DNA of 64,000 nt, from contig NC_134681.1 of NCBI RefSeq assembly GCF_024713945.1, positions 2,542,001 to 2,606,000 of the forward strand, read 5' to 3'. The translations under genes and the position numbers were made by a program. The number at the start of each line of letters is the position of its first letter. Positions within the stretch are counted from its first letter, which is position 1. The stretch is from Dermatophagoides farinae. Taxonomy: Eukaryota > Arthropoda > Arachnida > Sarcoptiformes > Pyroglyphidae. Of this stretch, positions 29,228 through 39,814 are shown in pieces. Below the pieces are notes generated by a model that worked only from the letters and a program-made list of their open reading frames with translations, had not been told where the DNA came from and ran no database searches.

Positions 29228-32200
29228 CTATAAATCTCAATATATTTTCTCCTTTTCTGTTTTTGATGTTTGAAAAAACTAAAAAAAAAACTACCGCCTC
29301 TCTCATTATCCACTATTTTCGTTTATTTGTCTCTTTATATATAGAGTTACAAAATACTGACAATATCTATGAAGATGATGATGATAAACGACTTATAAAT
29401 AATGATGATGATGATGATGATTATACACGTGGTGGTGGTTAAATGATCATGATAATCATTCAAGGTCATCGTAAACCAACAACACAACCTAGAATGACCC
29501 ATAATGTTAATTTATTATTTTTAGACCAAACAAAAAGTAGAGAAGACAAATGAATTAAAATTTTTTTTTCCAGTGTTTTTCATATTAAGGACAAACAACA
29601 TCTGCGTCTCAAAAATTGTTGATGATGAAAATTAAGTTTTATTTTTTTCCAGTGACACACACACACATATACAAGAATCCAATTCTGTCCCCATTCCTAA
29701 AATGAGAAAAATGACAATATTTTCATGTTTCATTCAATTAGTATTTTCGAGCAATATTGATTCTTGAACATGCACGAACACATCATGTGTACATATTATC
29801 AGCAGCAAAAAAAAAATACAATGTATTATGAAACCTTGAATCGATTCTTGCCAAGTTTTTATTATGATTCAGAATAACGACCAATAGAGACTGGTGGATG
29901 GGTGGATTTTTTTTTCATTAATTAAGTCATTTTCATATCAGCATACTACATTCTTATGATTTTTTTTTTAATTTCATAATTTTCTCTCTTTCTTTTTCTT
30001 CTTCACCATCACTCGTTAAGATCGATCAAACTAGAGAAAAAAAAATTTCCGATTTCGATTTTTTTTCTCTTGTGGCAAAACTAAAGTTAATGAAAATTAC
30101 GAACATTCACTCAATTCATATGATGCCCATTATTGATATGATGAAGTGAAAAAAAGAAAAATAAAAAAAAACATTCAAGTTTTCTCGTTTTCTTTTTTAT
30201 TTTCATTCATTTATATGATTTTTTTTCGCTGCCTGGCAAGAGATAAGAACTTTATAGATCCGTTCAATCTCCCACACACACACACACACACACATTACAT
30301 TATCATCATCATCATCATCATCATATGGCTTCTGAATTTTTACATTTTCATGTTTCTTGTGGAAATCAACATCACCATCGATTGAAAGACAATCGTCTGG
30401 AAGAACAAGTAATGATTTGCCCTCAACAACCTAATCTTCAAAAAAAAAAAAAAAAAATTGATCATTACAATTTCTTTCACATACAAACAACGATAGAATC
30501 TACCTACCGACTACAAACAACAAGAATAAAAATAATGTATCCAAAACAAAACAAAAAAAAACAGTATTTATAATTCAATCATACAATTGTCTAGTCACGA
30601 ATATTCTTGATATTTACCACCACACTTTATGTGTGTGTGTGTGTGTGGCTCCCGAAAAAAAAGATTCGTTTCAAGATCGTTCCAAAAAAAAAATAACAAA
30701 AAATTGTTTTTTTTATCTCGTATTTTCATTCTCATCAATTCAATTCATTCTTTTAAATGTAATGATCATGATGTGGATAATGATGGCAGCACTGTAGTAG
30801 TGTTCATTTGAATAATAATAATTTATATTATATATATTTGAAATGAAGAAAACAATTTTTCCATTTCACTTTTCTTTCTGTTTGTTGATGATATAATTAT
30901 GATAAAAATAAAAGTTTTTCGCTTTGTTTTGTTTTTCAACCAACCATCCAACCAACCAACCACGCAAACCTAAACACAATATTCATTTCATGATGAAAAA
31001 GTAAAGAAAAAATTGTCCAAAACAACACACACACACACACACAGACATCGTAATAATATTGATTACAGTTTTTGAAAATGAATGAAATAAATGAATTTCA
31101 GTGTAGTGTGTAAATTTGAATTTGTGTTAGTGTAGTGTTAGTTTGTGTGTGTGTGTATGTGCATAGAGATCTGAGATTCAATTAACCGAATCAAGTATGT
31201 CTCTCGGGTGTCTCTATGTATGTCTATTTGTTCTATTTTATATATGAATCTCACACGCATACAAAAATATTATGGACTGATCCAAAACACAGAATACCAA
31301 AAAAAAAAAAAAAAAAAAAAGAAAAAAATAGATGAACGAATTTCACTTGTTTCACATTCATTAATTTGAATTTATTTTGAATGTCCGGAATGTTTGGCGT
31401 ATTGTTGTTTTTGTTGTTGTTGTTGTTGTTGTTGCTGAAATCACACGCAAACACATACACTCATATAATTCATTCATCACTAATTTGAAACAAAAAAAAA
31501 AATTCCATGTTCCAAATGAGAAATTAAAAAAAAAATGGAAGCGAATTCATTTTTAATTTAGGAAATGATAATGATCATCATGATTATGATGAAAATCCAT
31601 GCTGTTAATGTTCATCATTGAGTGTTAATGAGAGTGGAGAAAGGGGTGAACCAAAAAGTTCAAGTTTTTTTTTGCAAATATAATTCTTACAAATTAAATA
31701 TGTCACTCCATGACCTATGACCTATGATTGAGTATTTGTTGTGTCATGGCATGTCATGTCAGTGGAATTAAGAATTTATTTATTTTTTTTTGCATTTCTA
31801 ATCTCTCATGCAACGAAATACGACGTACATTAATTCAAAACGGAACGTGGGGCTATTGAAATTCATAATTCTGTATTGAATTTTTTTTTAGATTTTTTTT
31901 CAAACCTTGAAATAAATGAGGCATGGTGCACCCAGTGTACACACATGGGAATAATGATTTTTGTCGATGACAACAGTTCATGTGTGGAATATATTTGTAC
32001 GAGCGAAAAAAAACAGATGAAGATTCGTAGTGAAATCTTCATTCGTTTTTGCTAATTCAAATCTGTTTGTTTTTTCCATTCGATGCTGCGAAAATTCATT
32101 CGACAATCGACAAAACAACATTTTTTTGATTCATGGATGAAATTTATGGCCATTTGAATATTGGCTATGGCAGAGATAACAACAAACAAACAGACGAAGA

Positions 32201-33002
32201 AAAAGAGACAAATGAAAAAACATTTTTTCTTCATCATCATCAGTTTGGGATTTGATCGTAAATTTTTTTTCTTTTGTTTTTTTTCCAAATGAAATAAAGG
32301 AATTATTACCAGAAAAAAGTACTGCTACTGTCATCATCATCATAAACATATGACAAGCGCATTATAGCGCATAATAATCGTTAAAATCATAACGAATGAA
32401 TAACAAACAAATAAACATACGGTGATCAGAATGGAGAGAAATTTTTTTTTTCATTTGAAAAAATGTTTAAAAGAATTCTTTTTCTGTCCATTGTTCTTTA
32501 TGTTTTTTGTTTTCAACTTTCACCTTAACACAAACACACACCTACCTTGACATTTGGGCAACGTCTTTTGTGAAATGTTTTCATGGCAGTGATGATGATG
32601 ATGATGTTGATTGGTCAAACATCATTACACACATCTGACACCTACATTTATACATTCATGCAGTCATTTGAATTGAAAAGGCGAGGGCAATATATTTTTT
32701 TTTCATGTTCAACATGTATATAATTATAATATGATGATGGAGATGAAGAGAGAGACTACCCTCGTGTGTGTTTTCATCAAGAGTTGAATTTATGGTCATT
32801 TTTTTATGTTGAAAGAAAATTTCAAAATTTTTTTTTCACTTGAATTTTGATTTTCTTTTCTTTTTTTTTGCGAAATATGTTACATAACACACATAATAAT
32901 AATTCATTCATAGATTCCTTTATGGCTGGTTGTTACTAGTTACAGCAACATTTATGGATGATAATTGTATGGTTCGTGTATATTCGTCGGTCGGTCGTTT
33001 AT

Positions 33003-33031
33003 ATGATGATGATGATGATGATGATGATGAT
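33003..33031. repeat. (GAT)n trinucleotide microsatellite
   Basis: About ten pure ATG/GAT units, the longest non-coding example of the trinucleotide that also builds Asp, Ile/Met and His runs in the coding exons of this window. Confidence 0.85.
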
Positions 33032-35165
33032 CGAGGGGCTATAACAATGGTTCGGAACACCAGTGCAAGCGAATGATTCCTGTTTTTTTTTTGTTGTTGT
33101 TGTCCAATTGGGTGGTGTTGATGGTGATGATTGTATGTAGACACACACACATGAACACAATGAACATGTTTTTTTTCGTGAGAAAAATCAAAAAATCAAA
33201 AAAAAAAAAATTGTAAACAATGAGGCAAACAAATTTCAGTTGTAAACAACAGAGAAAAACATGAGCTAAAAAATTGTAAATCAAACAAATTGTCAATGTC
33301 GATGTCGATGATGATGATGACATGACCTCTTCAACCTTGCAATATTGGCTGTCATTATAATAATGGCCATTTATATTTTTGTTTGCGGTGTGTATACAGT
33401 GTATGTTTGTTGATGATGAATATGAATACTTGACCAATGAAAGTTTTTAAAAAATGAAAAATTTTCATGTTTGTTTTCACCATATTTTGAATATAGGATT
33501 TGTTTTTCCTGCTTTCTAAACCTGGAAACCAGAAAATAAAAATAAAAATGATGAACAATATTCATTGGAAAATGAAATTCTTGAACGCAATCATCATGGG
33601 AAAAATGAAAAAGAGAGAGATAGAGAGAGAACCAGATGAAAAACTTTATTGAAACAAAAAAAAAGTTATCATCATCATCATTTACACGCAGATTCTTTTT
33701 CTACAGGATTCTGGTTTATGGATTAGACCCCTTAGGCTACTACTTTTGTCATACATTAAATGTTTTGATTTTCGATGATCATCATAAAGTTTTTATTTCA
33801 TTTCTTCTTGTTTGAAGCATTTTTTTTTGCTGATGATATGACAGCAATCATCATTGAACGTTCCTGGAACGATTGATGATGATGATGATTGTTTCATCAA
33901 TTTATTTTTCTAAACTTTTTTTTTATCATCTTAAAAATGAATAAAAATTCATTTTTCCCTTTTTTCATTGAATAAAATGACGATGATCATCGTCATCAGC
34001 AGGTATTGAAATTTTATTTTGTTTGAAATCCCTGAGTTGACAGAGAATATTTTTTCCATTATCATTTTTCAAGAGATTCTAGGATTGTTGTTTTTTTATT
34101 CTTTATTTGGTTGGCCAATTTTATTTCCGGATGTTGTTTAGTGTGGGTCCAGTAAGCCAAATATTTTCTGACGACATTTCACATTTCGGTAAAGATGGAA
34201 AAATAGCAACAACAACAACAACAACAACTGACTAAACTGGTGAGTTGTAGCATTGCGGCAATCATTCATTTCACAATTGTGTCGTTTTCGATTCTTTACT
34301 TTCATGAAAGTTTTATTTTCTTCTCGTACTGGCATGCCTGAGGACATAAAAAAAATCCAATAATTTTTCAACCAAAAAATGAAACACTGATGAAAACCGA
34401 ATACATAATCTCCACTTTTTTCAAAAACCAGAAATGAAAATGAAAAAAATGGAGGTTTCATAAATCTAGGTAACATGAAAATAATATAAAGAAGAAACCG
34501 AAAGAAAAAAGTGAATACCGAAAACAACAACAACATTCCACTACACTGTGTGTGTGTGTGCATGTGTTCCCGAAAAAAAAATCCAAATCTTTCCTATACG
34601 AGTTCCGTTTTGAATGAAACGACAAATTGTAAAAAAAAATAAAAAATAAATGGAGAAAAATGATTTTCTCAATCCATTATTCCATTATAATGAATGTAAA
34701 CAAAATCATCGATCAATTTCATGAAAAAAAAAAAATTTGAACACCGATCATGGCCTGACATCTAGTGTCGGTGATTTTAACTAATTAAAATGTGATTGAA
34801 TTTAAAATTTTCTTCCAACAAACTCAAGCAAATAATACCAATTGAATCATTTATCTTGTAAAACTAAAATAATCTTTATTTATTTAGAAATTATATATCA
34901 TTTCATATGTAATCAAGGTTGTCAATATTTTTTTTTCTTTTTTTTTTAATTATTGATTGTCATATGTAGACATGTGTAAGTGTGTGTGTGTGTGTGTGTG
35001 TTTGTGTCACTATTCTATTCTATAATGATATTAAAAACAAACAAAAGTGCAAATAATTCTAACAAATTCTAATCTAGAATATATTATCAAATTAATCTTT
35101 GGTTTTTTTCAGATTTCTTAAATTTATTCATTCATTTGTCGTTACTGTTCGATACTTTTTGATGT

Positions 35166-35171
35166 TTTATT
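35166..35171 (-). terminator. poly(A) signal of the sushi-protein gene
   Basis: AATAAA on the minus strand, about 20 nt past the stop codon of the 779-aa frame. A second AATAAA lies at 35128-35123. Either could direct cleavage. Confidence 0.55.
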
Positions 35172-35190
35172 TTTTTTTTTTTTTTTGTTG

Positions 35191-37530
35191 TTAAAATTTT
35201 ATCGAATCAAAATTGCTGCTCAAATCATTTTTACTGGATTTTCCACCACCACCACCACTAACTGGCATTGAAATTGGTGTCGCTGGTGGTGGTAAATCAT
35301 TTGAATACATTGTATTTGCATCAAAGAAATTTGTTTCACTATAATAATCCGGTGGATTACCAGTATGATCCATTTGATTATCGCTAACCATAGACATGAA
35401 TGCATCATTATTAGATTTTTCCATACTCATATACGTCTGTTCACGCATTTGTGTTGACATTTTTTTAGCCATACGCCGTACATGTATAAGTATAATGAAT
35501 GAAGCCAAAAATAATATAGCGATACCGGCACCACCATAATATGTTAGATATTTATTATCAGTCAATTTATGTCCCCATAATACTGTATTCATATTACTCG
35601 ATGATTGTGGTGGATAATAACGATAATAATAACGTCTATAGCCACGATAGTAACGTCCACCCGATGATGGTGATGGCAAACCAGTACGATATTTGGATGG
35701 CACACAATCCGGCTCCGGTTCAGTATAATTAGCAATTTTGCCAACTTTAATCCATTCACCTGATTTACCACAACGATATATAGTGAATGGCATTACATTA
35801 TGTGTCACCATTATACAACGTAATGTTGCCATTGATGAATCGGCAATAGCACGATTCAGATTATCTAATTTTGAATATTCAAATAAAAATTTTGTTGGAT
35901 CAGGCATTGGTGGTGGATTACGGCACCAATATTTCGGTACACAAAGTACATCATTGAAATCTGGTGTCCATTTATGTGTACGGCGATCGCAAGTTCGTTC
36001 CATTGTTACATCATTACTACTGATATTATTTCCATTCAATGAATCAATTTCCTCATTATTCAATTGATTATTGCCATTATCAGCGTAGTATTGTAGCTGA
36101 TAATCATTATTATTAACATTATGATCAACATTTAACCCGATTTTCAATTCATTTTTCATATTTGCAATACGATAACCTTGAATGCATGAATATTGGGCCA
36201 CTAGATTAGTATTTGAACGTTCAATTTGTGTAACAAGACCGTAAATAGGAATCAATGGTTGTCCACATTGTTCATCTGCAATGGAAAATGCTTGAAATCC
36301 ACAAATTTTAATCGATTCAATCAAACTTTTTGCAGAACCATGAATTGGTTCAATATTAATATGGATATTGAATGAATTATCGACATCAACAACATCATTA
36401 TTGCCATAGTTGATTGGACAATCAAACATGAGAAATTCGGTTGTCACATTAACCAAATGATTGCCGATAATGATGTTATCATTAAAATAACAATCCTTAT
36501 GATCTTTGATCTTATCCATCGTTGTTGACATCTGTATCGATAATGCTAATCGAGCAAATTTTGTGACAAGAATTTTTTCCTTTTCATTCCAACGATGATT
36601 TTTTAATCGTTGTTGTTGTTGTTGTTTATTATCATCATCATCTTTATTATATTGATAATAATTTTGTGAATTTCTCAATGAATCATTCAAATCGTGTTGA
36701 TTATTCCAACGAACAAAATCAATAAATTGTTGTTTATGTTGTTCTTCAATTTCAATGCCATGATCTTCACTATTCATATGATGATTGGATTGTGAATCAT
36801 TATTTTGTTGTTGTTGTTGTTGATAATCAATATTGTTAATTGAATCATGGCGTATAATCAATATGATTCTTGGTACGAAACGTCTATGACGGTTTTGTTC
36901 AATAAATTTTACTTGAAATTCAATCAATTCATTCGGATGTGTATTATTCGCATTCAATTCTATACACGTTGGTGGATTTTTCGTTTCATTTCCAATGATT
37001 GAATGTGGATTGAGCATAAAATTTATTGGTTCATCAACCGATTGGCTATTATCAGCTGACCTATTATTATGATGATAATGTCTGGTAACATTGAATTTAT
37101 TTGGATCCATTGTTTCCATACAGAATAATTTACTTGTATTCCAACGATTATACAGGCATTGTATTAATACATGTGAATCAAACGACATCAACGATGGTGA
37201 TGATTTTTTGTCATTTTGAGTCATAATATTTGATTTACGTTCATATCCAATCGGTCCTTTTTGACAGATAACTTTCATTAATTGTTTTTCTTCAAAATAA
37301 TTCCAATTATCAAAAACATCATCCTCTTCATTATTTTCATTCAATAATTGTTGTTGATGTTTTTTAGCTATTTGAACATTATCATAATGTTGTTGTTGTG
37401 GTTGTTGTTCAGAATTTATTTCAATTAAACGTGCCTGATATGGTAATTCAGGATAACCACAACGTGCATCAACAACAATTATGGCCAAATTAATGGATGA
37501 AAAAATGGCCAAGAATGTTAACCAAAACAT
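35191..37530 (-). CDS. sushi (CCP) domain type I membrane protein
   Basis: A single 779-residue frame. Residues 1-22 form a signal peptide (hydrophobic, ending near VVDARC). Three sushi modules can be placed by their four-Cys patterns: C24/C89/C125/C137 (long and interrupted by Gln/Asn runs), C422/C449/C514/C530 with a long N-rich insert, and C536/C572/C587/C609. Residues about 170-417 are not sushi. The order of cysteines (C189, C347, C371, C410) and the strand-like end IESIKICGFQAF recall discoidin/fucolectin jelly-roll domains, which is inference only. An Arg/Tyr-rich juxtamembrane stretch (about 626-641) precedes a membrane span at about 666-685 (AGIAILFLASFIILI), then a tail of about 90 residues with a basic stop-transfer sequence, PPDY (727-730) and a poly-Gly run. 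Sushi proteins of this plan act in cell adhesion or as receptors, and furrowed-like arthropod proteins are a possible relative. The start was chosen because the signal peptide begins there and a splice acceptor abuts the ATG. Orthology is not established. Confidence 0.9.
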   Translation of the reverse strand: MFWLTFLAIFSSINLAIIVVDARCGYPELPYQARLIEINSEQQPQQQHYDNVQIAKKHQQQLLNENNEEDDVFDNWNYFEEKQLMKVICQKGPIGYERKSNIMTQNDKKSSPSLMSFDSHVLIQCLYNRWNTSKLFCMETMDPNKFNVTRHYHHNNRSADNSQSVDEPINFMLNPHSIIGNETKNPPTCIELNANNTHPNELIEFQVKFIEQNRHRRFVPRIILIIRHDSINNIDYQQQQQQNNDSQSNHHMNSEDHGIEIEEQHKQQFIDFVRWNNQHDLNDSLRNSQNYYQYNKDDDDNKQQQQQRLKNHRWNEKEKILVTKFARLALSIQMSTTMDKIKDHKDCYFNDNIIIGNHLVNVTTEFLMFDCPINYGNNDVVDVDNSFNIHINIEPIHGSAKSLIESIKICGFQAFSIADEQCGQPLIPIYGLVTQIERSNTNLVAQYSCIQGYRIANMKNELKIGLNVDHNVNNNDYQLQYYADNGNNQLNNEEIDSLNGNNISSNDVTMERTCDRRTHKWTPDFNDVLCVPKYWCRNPPPMPDPTKFLFEYSKLDNLNRAIADSSMATLRCIMVTHNVMPFTIYRCGKSGEWIKVGKIANYTEPEPDCVPSKYRTGLPSPSSGGRYYRGYRRYYYRYYPPQSSSNMNTVLWGHKLTDNKYLTYYGGAGIAILFLASFIILIHVRRMAKKMSTQMREQTYMSMEKSNNDAFMSMVSDNQMDHTGNPPDYYSETNFFDANTMYSNDLPPPATPISMPVSGGGGGKSSKNDLSSNFDSIKF

Positions 37531-37599
37531 CTATAGTTCAATAATGGAATTGAATGGATGAGGAATGAAAAGAAATAATCAAAAACAAAAATCCCTCAC
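37531..37599 (-). other. intron in the 5' leader of the sushi-protein gene
   Basis: On the minus strand the sequence TTTAAAG|GTGAGG is a near-consensus donor (exon ends at 37600), and GAACTATAG| is an acceptor that ends directly at the ATG at 37530. The 69-nt length matches the other introns of the window. The upstream exon therefore probably belongs to the same transcript. Its frame is open and in phase with the ATG for about 70 codons, but it is low-complexity, so I treat it as leader. Confidence 0.65.
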
Positions 37600-37600
37600 C

Positions 37601-39090
37601 TTTAAACAATTAAAACAGTGGTTGGTGAAAATTTCCAAGATCGAACCAGAATTTGAATTGAATAGAATCGAATCAACTTGGAATACTGAAAATTTGCAAT
37701 TGAATGAAACATAAAAGTAGAAAAAAAGAGAAAAAGAGTGAGTGAATGAGAGAGAGAGAGAAAACAAAAACAAATTTTGAATTTTCATTTTCTCAAAACC
37801 ACACACATACACACACACACAAACAAAAAAAAATCAATACTGTACCATTACCATTGTCATATATGAAAGAGAAAAAAATGGTTTGAATATTGATTTCATT
37901 GATTCACATTTGTCATGTGTGTGTGTCTTGGTAACCAAAAGAAAAAACGTTGTTTTCTTTCATCTTTGTTTTACAGCAACAACCAAATATAGTCGAGAAT
38001 GAAAAAAAACCACCACTGCCAAGAAAAAAAAACGAAAAACCGGTCAATCTTCAGTATATGATTATGGATTTTTTCATTTCATTTTTTTTCTTTTTGCTAT
38101 GGCCATGGATACCATGGAGTCGAAAGAAAACGGCAATTTAAATCTTTCCTTTTCACATTTGTTTCGGTTATTATTGCCAAAAATAGTGTACATTTTTCCA
38201 GGTTTTATTTGTTTGTTTCTCCAAAATTTTTATATTTTCTCGTCACATAATCATTATTAGCATTATTATTTGCCATATACCCATATAGAGTAGTTTTATA
38301 TACCTTTGAAAAAATCGAATTTTTCTTCTTGCGAACTGAATATATGGTTGTGTTTCTTGTTGTCGATGGAAAATGAAATTTTTTTTTGAATAATTTTCGA
38401 AATGTAAAAGTTTCGATTTTTTTTCTTTGCGTTTCATCATACAACTACTTTCAATCACCATTATCATCATCATGGAGACGAAAAGTTTCCTTTCTTCTTT
38501 TTATTCGAAAAATAAGAAAAAAAAATATTCATCGAATCATTAAAAACCGGTTAAAAAATCGATCGATTCTTTGCCATATTTGAAGGCTATATATAATGTT
38601 AAAAAAAATGATCATATGATGAATCAATGAAGGGAAAATTAAAGTTCATCAAATAGAATTTCTTTCTGATTATATCATCTTACAATCAGAAAAAAAAATT
38701 ATAGAAAAGTTTTATCCTGTTTTAATCTATTGAAATTTCAATTTCGATGAATTACAACTGTCAAAAACACACACAAATACACCATTGTGATTCTCAAATA
38801 AGTTGTTTTCGTTATTTTCTCATTTCTTGATTCACACCCAACAGGTCTTTGCATGTAGCAAACGAAACTCATAAACGCGTTTGCCAAAATTTTCCATCTT
38901 TATTTCTCCTAAGAATTCAATAGATGGCATCATACAATGAGTAGAATGATCATAGTAGCAGCTGCGAGTTGTTTATGATGAAAACGAGAAAGTTTTTTTA
39001 GTTGAAAATAATTTTTTTTTTCAATCGAATCATATCGATTAAAATATCTCGAAAAGATCTGAATCAATTGATTATTAAATTTTTAAACTT
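37601..39090. other. spacer between the sushi-protein and kinase genes
   Basis: About 1.5 kb between the kinase 3' end and the sushi-protein 5' exon, which should contain the promoter of the latter. It holds GA-rich and CA-rich tracts at about 37740-37820, A/T runs and the palindrome AAACGCGTTT at 38873-38882. I see no TATA box or other element I can defend. Confidence 0.5.
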
Positions 39091-39096
39091 TTTATT
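39091..39096 (-). terminator. poly(A) signal, kinase gene
   Basis: AATAAA on the minus strand about 120 nt beyond the stop of the acidic exon (39216). I find no AATAAA or ATTAAA on the minus strand between the first kinase stop (39815) and 39500, so this is the nearest canonical signal for the kinase transcript. Confidence 0.5.
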
Positions 39097-39215
39097 ATCA
39101 TCATGATCATGATTATATATTAAAAGTGAAAATGAAAAAAAAAACAGAAAAAAGACAAAATGAAAAAATATAAAAAATTCAATTCGGTGGTCAATCGATC
39201 GATTTGGTTGATCAA

Positions 39216-39499
39216 TCAATCAATACTGTATGATGATGATGATGCTAATGATAAATCAATATTTGATGATGGATAATGTTCGTCGTATTGACCCGATTCA
39301 TTAGAATCATTATCGTCATCATCAATCGATTCAATTTTAGCCATACGATTATTATGACGATCATTATGATGATGATGATATAGAATGACAATATCATCAT
39401 CATCAGTAAGTCTATATTCTTCATCCAAATCATGATTGTAATAATCATCTTCATAATTATCATAATGATTATTGTCTTCTTCTTTTGTGGTGAATTTGA
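39216..39499 (-). CDS. candidate acidic 3'-terminal exon of the PCTAIRE kinase gene
   Basis: On the minus strand TTTTTGAATTCTAG forms an acceptor at 39500. The following frame, read in phase 1, is open for 94 codons to a stop at 39216. It encodes KFTTKEEDNNHYDNYEDDYY near its start, then Asp-rich segments and a Ser-rich end (SSNIDLSLASSSSYSID). It has no convincing start codon of its own. Three GT dinucleotides in matching phase 1 exist near the end of the kinase reading frame (at about 39880, 39847 and 39837), though none is a strong donor. It could be a spliced-on alternative C-terminus, the normal one, or untranslated 3' sequence. No domain is recognised. Confidence 0.4.
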
Positions 39500-39814
39500 C
39501 TAGAATTCAAAAAAAAATTGATTGAATTTTGAAGCGAATTCCCGATTAGAAAGCATATAAAACAAGATTGGAAAGAGAAAATATAGGAAAAGAAAAGAGA
39601 AAGAGATAAAATTATTTCATTAATAATTATTAGTAACAAAAGAATGTTGTAGGAAAAAAGGAATTAGAGAGAATTTTGTAGGGAATTTGAAAGAAAAATT
39701 TCCTTATCCTAATGATTGCGGGTGCGGGTGTTAGTGGCAGGTTTATGGCAAACAAATCGATCAATAGCTTTGATTGATTTGAATGATTGAGCGAATTGAG
39801 CAAATTAATCAATT

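Larger units (their letters stand above)
22141..34900. other. gene-free DNA downstream of the sushi-protein gene
   Basis: I could support no gene. The sequence is dominated by A/T runs, CA/TG microsatellites and ATC/GAT tracts. More complex islands occur at 22161-22250 (self-complementary), 24591-24681 (splice acceptor followed by a short Cys-containing frame) and 25021-25100 (small hairpins). Perfect palindromes lie at 24924-24935, 29208-29227 and 33977-33996. All are treated as findings because no product can be named. Confidence 0.6.

Noticed and set aside
34138-34563. 141-residue minus-strand open frame next to the sushi-protein 3' end
   Set aside because: Composition follows A/T tracts and an (AAC) run; no family features and no codon pattern like the real genes.
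35541-36067. Plus-strand open frames opposite the sushi-protein gene
   Set aside because: They are antisense shadows of the 779-residue frame; they lack domains and have unlikely composition.
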